Positions 1-5,375 of a stretch of DNA of 5,375 nt are shown in pieces. The DNA lies in the NCBI GenBank assembly GCA_050725815.1, contig JBOHIG010000034.1:1-5375 (forward strand), written 5' to 3'. Origin of the DNA: VAZQ01 sp050725815. GTDB taxonomy: Bacteria; Pseudomonadota; Alphaproteobacteria; Rhizobiales; Xanthobacteraceae. The translations under genes were made by a program, and so were the position numbers. How positions within the stretch are numbered: the stretch's first letter is position 1; each line of letters begins with the position of its first letter. Below the pieces are notes generated by a model. It did not search any database. It worked only from the letters and a program-made list of their open reading frames with translations, and was not told the origin of the DNA.

Positions 1-1
1 C

Positions 2-2806
<2,805 letters not shown>

Positions 2807-2813
2807 CGAAAGG

Positions 2814-2849
2814 CAAACAAAAACACCGGAGAGGAGGGCTCTCCGGTGT
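2814..2849 (-). terminator. Intrinsic terminator, T-tract on the minus strand; may also serve metH
   Basis: A perfect 11-bp inverted repeat, ACACCGGAGAG (2823-2833) and CTCTCCGGTGT (2839-2849), encloses a 5-nt loop. Read on the minus strand, the stem is followed at once by TTTTGTTTG (2822-2814), the classic arrangement of a Rho-independent terminator for transcription arriving from the right. On the plus strand the stem is followed only by CTTAACTG, so it is a weaker terminator for metH, whose stop codon is 17 bases before the stem. One hairpin can thus separate two converging transcripts. The best minus-strand client is the tiny gene at 2911-2994, which ends 61 bases before the stem. Confidence 0.85.
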
Positions 2850-2910
2850 CTTAACTGACGTGCCGCTCTTGCGAGACGGGTTGCTGGCTAGCCGTGCGAC
2901 ACTCTTAAAA

Positions 2911-2994
2911 CTAAAACGCACCCAACAAGATCGCACCAACAAACGCAAACACAGCGCAGAGCGCCAGCATTTCGAGTCTCAAGGCAAGGTTCAC
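2911..2994 (-). CDS. Tiny single-pass membrane peptide, 27 residues, function unknown
   Basis: A GTG start at 2994-2992 opens a 27-residue frame ending in TAG (2913-2911). The peptide begins MNLALRLE and ends GAILLGAF. Residues 9-27 are almost wholly hydrophobic and long enough for one transmembrane helix. The short N-terminus carries Arg6 and Glu8, so an N-in topology is likely. Ala17, Ala21 and Gly25 are four apart, a small-xxx-small face typical of helix packing, and there is one cysteine (Cys13). Support for a real gene: an AAGGAGG ribosome-binding site 11 bases upstream, a possible extended -10 beyond it, and an intrinsic terminator downstream on the same strand. The internal ATG (Met9, 2970) has no comparable ribosome site and would cut the N-terminus, so the GTG start is preferred. 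The gene converges on metH and is separated from the amidase by about 300 bases. It could be a membrane-complex subunit, a regulatory peptide or a type I toxin-like peptide; nothing in the sequence decides. I have an unverified impression that similar mini-proteins occur in Bradyrhizobium relatives. Confidence 0.72.
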   Translation of the reverse strand: MNLALRLEMLALCAVFAFVGAILLGAF

Positions 2995-3005
2995 GTGAGG
3001 TGCTC

Positions 3006-3012
3006 CCTCCTT
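3006..3012 (-). promoter_or_regulatory. Shine-Dalgarno site of the 27-residue membrane peptide
   Basis: On the minus strand the bases read AAGGAGG, followed by GAGCACCTCAC and the GTG start at 2994. The match to the anti-Shine-Dalgarno sequence is seven bases with an 11-base spacer, slightly long but workable; the overlapping GGGAG shortens it. This site is the main reason for accepting the GTG codon as the start. It is much stronger than the sites in front of the two larger genes that start in this window. Confidence 0.75.
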
Positions 3013-3026
3013 GTTGAAGTGGGGCA

Positions 3027-3055
3027 AGTCTAGCAGACTCCAACCTCCACCTGAA
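3027..3055 (-). promoter_or_regulatory. Possible sigma-70-type promoter for the 27-residue peptide
   Basis: Read on the minus strand, TGC-TAGACT (3035-3027) resembles an extended -10 element (TGnTATAAT, with four of six hexamer bases matching). Seventeen bases upstream lies TTCAGG (3055-3050), a poor -35 with three matches to TTGACA. Initiation near 3020 would give a leader of about 26 bases that contains the ribosome site, and a transcript of about 200 bases ending at the terminator by 2814. The geometry is good but the hexamers are weak, so this is a suggestion only. Confidence 0.3.
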
Positions 3056-3227
3056 ATGAGAAATATGCTGCGCTGCCGCAAATGACATGGCCGAAATGCT
3101 TACATTTGTTTGTAGATTTCCAAGGCCTTGATATTACGATGCAAAAATTCCACTGCTGGAAGCAATAAGAGTACAAAATTATCACTTTGATACTTCATTG
3201 GCGAGTCTGCAAAGCTCCGGAATTAGA

Positions 3228-3244
3228 CATGCAATATTTGCATG
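3228..3244. repeat. 17-bp palindrome, possible operator
   Basis: CATGCAA, a three-base centre TAT, and TTGCATG form perfect 7-bp arms. It lies 55 bases beyond the stop codon of the amidase gene, in the AT-rich stretch. As RNA it would make only a weak AT-rich hairpin without a T-tract, so a DNA-binding site for a dimeric regulator is a likelier reading than a terminator. No gene begins within 200 bases on either strand that it would obviously control, so its target is unclear. Confidence 0.35.
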
Positions 3245-3298
3245 AATACAGAAGAATACGTGGCAAGGCATGGGTTTAGGAGCGCGGGCTGCCAAAGG

Positions 3299-4591
3299 TC
3301 AGGCAGTCGCCGAGGCGAGTGCGCGCTCCAGAAAATGCGCCGCCCGGAGCGCGACATGGTCGCGGGCGAACCTGCCAACCACCTGAACTCCCAAGGGAAG
3401 TCCCGCCTTATCCACAAGCCCCGCAACATTGACGCAGGGCGGGCCGAGCAGCGTCCAGAGCCGGTTGAAGGTCGGCTTGCCGGTCGAGCCGAGCCCATGC
3501 GGGGCGGCGCCCGGCGCCGAGGGGGTGAGGATCACGTCAAAGTCGCTCATGAACTCGGCGAATGTCTGCCGGGCCCGGCGCGTCGACCGGCGGGCCTCGT
3601 CGTAGTCATCGGTGGCGATCGCTGCGGCCTTGCCCATTTGCTCGCGCAGGACCGGGCCAAGCGCATCGCGGTGGCGGTCGTACTCGAAAGCGAGCGCGCG
3701 GAAGGCTTCGTAGTCCTGCACGATGCCATGCGACCGCACCGCCGCCTCGACGATTGCCGGCAGCTCGACTGCGGTGACCTGGGCGCCGGCGCCGGCGGCG
3801 ATATCGGCCGCGCGCAGCAGCGCGGCCTGCATGTCCTGGCTCGCTTCCGGCCACAGCTGGGTGCGCGCCAGCGCAACCCTCGGGACGAGAACCTCGTCAC
3901 CGTCGAGGCGCAGGTCGCGCCCGGTAACGGCAGCGGCGGCAAACGCCACGTCGGCGACCGTTGCGCCAAAAACGCCCACGGTGTCGAGCGACCAGGAGAA
4001 GGCTTTCATTCCGACCGTGGGCAGGAGCCGGAACGACGGCTTGTAGCCGGCGATCCCGCAAAAGGCCGCCGGGCGGATCACCGAGCCGCCGGTCTGGCTG
4101 CCGAACGCGACCGGCAGCATCCCGGCCGCGACTGCCGCGGCCGAGCCCGACGACGAGCCGCCCGGCGTATGCTCCGGATTGTGCGGATTACGCGTGCCCG
4201 CGGGCTGCAGGCTCGCGAGTTCGGTGGTCACCGTCTTGCCCAGCACGATGCCGCCCGCGCGCCGCACCATCATGACCATGGCGGCGTCGGCCTTCGGCCG
4301 GTGGCCGGCATAGATCGGCGAGCCGTATTCGGTCGGGAAATCGGCGGTGTCGAAAATGTCCTTCATGCCGACGGGCAGCCCGCGCAACGGCGCCTGCGTC
4401 AGTCGCGGATCCTGGGCGGCGCGCCGGGCGGCCTCGATGTCGATGACCGTGAAGGCGCCGATCTCCGGCTCGCGGTTGGCGATCGCCTGCGCGCATTGTT
4501 CGACCACCTCGGCCGGCGTCAACGCACCAGCCTCGATCCGGCCCGCCAGGCCGCGGGCCGACAACATCACGTCCTTGCGCCGTTCAAGCAT
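3299..4591 (-). CDS. Amidase-signature family hydrolase (substrate unknown)
   Basis: A 430-residue cytoplasmic enzyme of the amidase-signature family, which hydrolyses carbon-nitrogen amide bonds with a Ser-cisSer-Lys triad. The triad is visible: Lys77 in GLPVGMKDIFDT, cis-Ser146 in TPGGSSSGSAAA, and nucleophile Ser170 in GSQTGGSVIRPAAFCG. The 24-residue gap between the two serines equals that of FAAH and GatA. There is no signal peptide. It is shorter than a typical GatA (about 485 residues), lacks gatB/gatC neighbours and has QTGG where GatA has DTGG, so it is unlikely to be the glutamyl-tRNA amidotransferase subunit. The C-terminal half, which sets substrate choice, gives no clue I recognise; aliphatic or aryl amides, indoleacetamide or allophanate-like substrates remain open. 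The ATG at 4591 is preceded by GGGGA four bases upstream; Met9 (4567) has AAGGA at the same spacing, so a 422-residue product is also possible. It is divergent from the lipoprotein gene, and no clear terminator follows it. Confidence 0.93.
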   Translation of the reverse strand: MLERRKDVMLSARGLAGRIEAGALTPAEVVEQCAQAIANREPEIGAFTVIDIEAARRAAQDPRLTQAPLRGLPVGMKDIFDTADFPTEYGSPIYAGHRPKADAAMVMMVRRAGGIVLGKTVTTELASLQPAGTRNPHNPEHTPGGSSSGSAAAVAAGMLPVAFGSQTGGSVIRPAAFCGIAGYKPSFRLLPTVGMKAFSWSLDTVGVFGATVADVAFAAAAVTGRDLRLDGDEVLVPRVALARTQLWPEASQDMQAALLRAADIAAGAGAQVTAVELPAIVEAAVRSHGIVQDYEAFRALAFEYDRHRDALGPVLREQMGKAAAIATDDYDEARRSTRRARQTFAEFMSDFDVILTPSAPGAAPHGLGSTGKPTFNRLWTLLGPPCVNVAGLVDKAGLPLGVQVVGRFARDHVALRAAHFLERALASATA

Positions 4592-4609
4592 CCCGTCCCC
4601 GCATTAACC

Positions 4610-4636
4610 CGGCTTTCTTAACCATAGTGAAAGCCG
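4610..4636. repeat. Inverted repeat, candidate operator in the divergent promoter
   Basis: CGGCTTTC (4610-4617) and GAAAGCCG (4629-4636) are perfect 8-bp arms around an 11-base centre, TTAACCATAGT. Arm centres are 19 bases apart, about two helical turns, which suits a dimeric regulator. The site is 18 bases from the amidase start codon and 71 from the lipoprotein start, so a bound protein could affect both. As RNA it would be a hairpin with a large loop and no T-tract, so it is not a terminator. Confidence 0.4.
4618..4632 (+). promoter_or_regulatory. CtrA-like box (TTAA-N7-gAAA)
   Basis: TTAACCAT followed by AGTGAAA gives TTAA-N7-GAAA, one base from the TTAA-N7-TTAA site of the alphaproteobacterial cell-cycle regulator CtrA. 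The 5' half TTAACCAT also matches the extended half-site as I remember it. A further TTAACC lies at 4604. CtrA control of an envelope lipoprotein would be sensible, but such short motifs arise by chance and this one overlaps the inverted repeat, which may be the true site. Confidence 0.3.
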
Positions 4637-4707
4637 CCGACCAGCCTCCGCCCCGGCCGATAAGCCTTTGAAGATGCGTTAACAACCTCCATCGCATTGT
4701 CGATGGC

Positions 4708-5375
4708 ATGGTGCGCGGGGTTTGCGGGTATCGGGCCGGCTTCGCCCTTCTCGGGTGTCTTGTCGTGCTGGCGGCATGCAGCGGCGGCAGTTTCCTTGCC
4801 GAGCGCGAGCCTTGGCGCAAGGAGGCCGAGGCGCGTTGCATCGGCTCCGGCGCGGTGCACGAAGGCGCCGGCATCGTCCGTGTCCGCGCCATCAACGGTC
4901 CCGGCATGTGCGGGGCCGACTTCCCAATGAAAGTCTCGATGATCGGCCAGACCGGCGTGCTCGGCTTCGGCGCGGAGATGCGTCCGCCCGCCGCTATCCC
5001 GAACGTGGCGCGGCCGGCGCCGCCACGCTGGCCGATCGCGGAGCCGTCGGACGAGCGGCCGCCGTATCAGCCGCCACGCACTGTCACGCCTGCGCCGAAT
5101 GCGCCAACGCAGCCGGGCTCGACGGTTTACAGCCGACCATTGCCGCCGCCGCAGACCATGCCATCGGCGCCGTATGACGCCGGCGCGCAGCCGCTGTCGA
5201 TCGATCCGCCGGGCGCGGCCGGGCCGCCGCAGGAGCTTTACGATTTCCGCCGCCCCTATGGCGGCGCGTCTTCGCCGCCGCGGGCGCCGGCACGCGCGCC
5301 GGTGCGCGCCGCGCCGATCGATGCGGCATCGCCCGCCTACGACCTATCGCCGGAGCCTTACGAGCGGCGCCGCAC
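4708..5375 (+). CDS. Extensin-like family lipoprotein, N-terminal part (3' end outside window)
   Basis: The frame is open to the right edge; 222 residues are visible. Residues 1-23 form a lipoprotein signal peptide: Arg3 and Arg9, then a hydrophobic core and the lipobox LAAC with Cys24 as the lipidated residue. Mature residues 25-92 contain AEREPWRKEAEARC (Cys44) and NGPGMCGADFP (Cys68), a pattern I recognise from the N-terminus of rhizobial extensin-family proteins; Cys44 and Cys68 may form a disulfide. From residue 93 on, the chain is a long Pro/Ala-rich linker of low complexity (PPYQPP, PLPPPQ, ARAPVRAAP). The family's folded C-terminal domain (Extensin-like_C, resembling M15-type peptidoglycan peptidases in its His/Asp motifs) should follow outside the window. 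The likely place is the periplasm, anchored to a membrane, with a role in the cell wall; no activity can be shown from this part. Start: ATG 4708; GTG 4711 is the only near alternative, since TGA 4669 closes the frame upstream. The ribosome site is weak. Confidence 0.85.
   Translation, partial: MVRGVCGYRAGFALLGCLVVLAACSGGSFLAEREPWRKEAEARCIGSGAVHEGAGIVRVRAINGPGMCGADFPMKVSMIGQTGVLGFGAEMRPPAAIPNVARPAPPRWPIAEPSDERPPYQPPRTVTPAPNAPTQPGSTVYSRPLPPPQTMPSAPYDAGAQPLSIDPPGAAGPPQELYDFRRPYGGASSPPRAPARAPVRAAPIDAASPAYDLSPEPYERRR

Larger units (their letters stand above)
3013..3298. other. AT-rich intergenic stretch without a convincing gene
   Basis: By hand count, 3061-3240 contains 71 G or C in 180 bases (about 39%), far below the GC-rich genes on both sides. 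It lies between the end of the amidase gene and the start of the 27-residue gene, both on the minus strand. Contents: the possible promoter near 3027-3055, a 10-bp palindrome CAAGGCCTTG (3121-3130), a 17-bp palindrome (3228-3244), a direct repeat GAATAC-AGAA-GAATAC (3244-3259), and a 32-codon minus-strand frame (3198 to 3100) without a ribosome site. No tRNA-like fold, transposase fragment or terminal repeat was recognised. It may be an upstream regulatory region of the small gene, a decayed insertion, or a place for an unrecognised small RNA. Confidence 0.6.
4592..4707. promoter_or_regulatory. Divergent control region between amidase and extensin-like lipoprotein genes
   Basis: These 116 bases separate two genes transcribed away from each other, so promoters for both should lie here. 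I see no pair of hexamers good enough to name. The region contains TTAACC twice (4604-4609 and 4618-4623), GTTAAC once (4679-4684), and an 8-bp inverted repeat around the second TTAACC. The lipoprotein start has no clear Shine-Dalgarno sequence, so its message may have a very short leader or be poorly translated. Confidence 0.6.

Noticed and set aside
2886..2893. GGCTAGCC palindrome between the tiny gene and its terminator
   Set aside because: An 8-bp self-complementary sequence without a loop cannot form a useful hairpin and is likely by chance.
3121..3130. CAAGGCCTTG perfect 10-bp palindrome
   Set aside because: It is short, does not extend on either side, and has no T-tract or nearby start codon; chance is enough.
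3125..3144. TTGAT...ATGCAA as an FNR/FixK box
   Set aside because: The spacing and second half-site do not match TTGAT-N4-ATCAA or TTG-N8-CAA forms.
3082..3168. 28-codon plus-strand ORF beginning MTWPKCLH
   Set aside because: There is no ribosome site before the ATG, it is antisense to another doubtful ORF, and its composition is unconvincing.
3242..4621. 459-codon open frame on the plus strand across the amidase gene
   Set aside because: It is antisense to a clearly conserved amidase with intact catalytic motifs; its product is Arg/Gly/Ala-rich with no recognisable domain.
4722..5177. 151-codon plus-strand frame within the lipoprotein gene
   Set aside because: The neighbouring frame from 4708 has a signal peptide, lipobox and family motifs; this one is its GC-rich shadow.

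Overview
The window looks like chromosomal DNA from an alphaproteobacterium of the Hyphomicrobiales (Rhizobiales), probably near Bradyrhizobium, Rhodopseudomonas or related Xanthobacteraceae/Nitrobacteraceae. This rests on the high G+C and GC-rich third codon positions of the large genes, the alphaproteobacterial flavour of the cobalamin-dependent methionine synthase, and the start of an extensin-family lipoprotein of a kind I associate with this group. The taxonomic call is inference from protein character, not from a marker search.

Layout from left to right. (1) The window opens inside metH on the + strand. From the last residues of the homocysteine/zinc domain onward, the folate, cap, cobalamin and reactivation domains are all present, ending at a TGA at 2804-2806. 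(2) A convergent intergenic block follows. It holds a strong intrinsic terminator whose T-tract faces the - strand, and a 27-codon gene on the - strand (2911-2994) for a tiny single-pass membrane peptide with a good Shine-Dalgarno sequence. (3) About 300 bases (3013-3298) are strikingly AT-rich (about 39% G+C by my count over 3061-3240). They hold a probable promoter for the tiny gene, a 17-bp palindrome and one doubtful 32-codon ORF. (4) An amidase-signature hydrolase lies on the - strand (3299-4591) with its Ser-cisSer-Lys triad intact. (5) A 116-bp divergent control region (4592-4707) carries an 8+8 bp inverted repeat and CtrA-like TTAACC motifs. (6) On the + strand, from 4708 to the right edge, is the N-terminal part of a proline-rich lipoprotein of the extensin-like family; its C-terminal domain lies outside the window.

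The genes do not form one pathway. metH is methionine/folate housekeeping, the amidase is an orphan hydrolase of unknown substrate, and the extensin-like lipoprotein is an envelope protein. Only the divergent amidase/extensin pair shares a control region. I see no mobile element, CRISPR array, tRNA, rRNA or phage gene. The least ordinary item is the tiny membrane-peptide gene, which appears to be its own transcription unit of roughly 200 nt, between metH and the AT-rich stretch.
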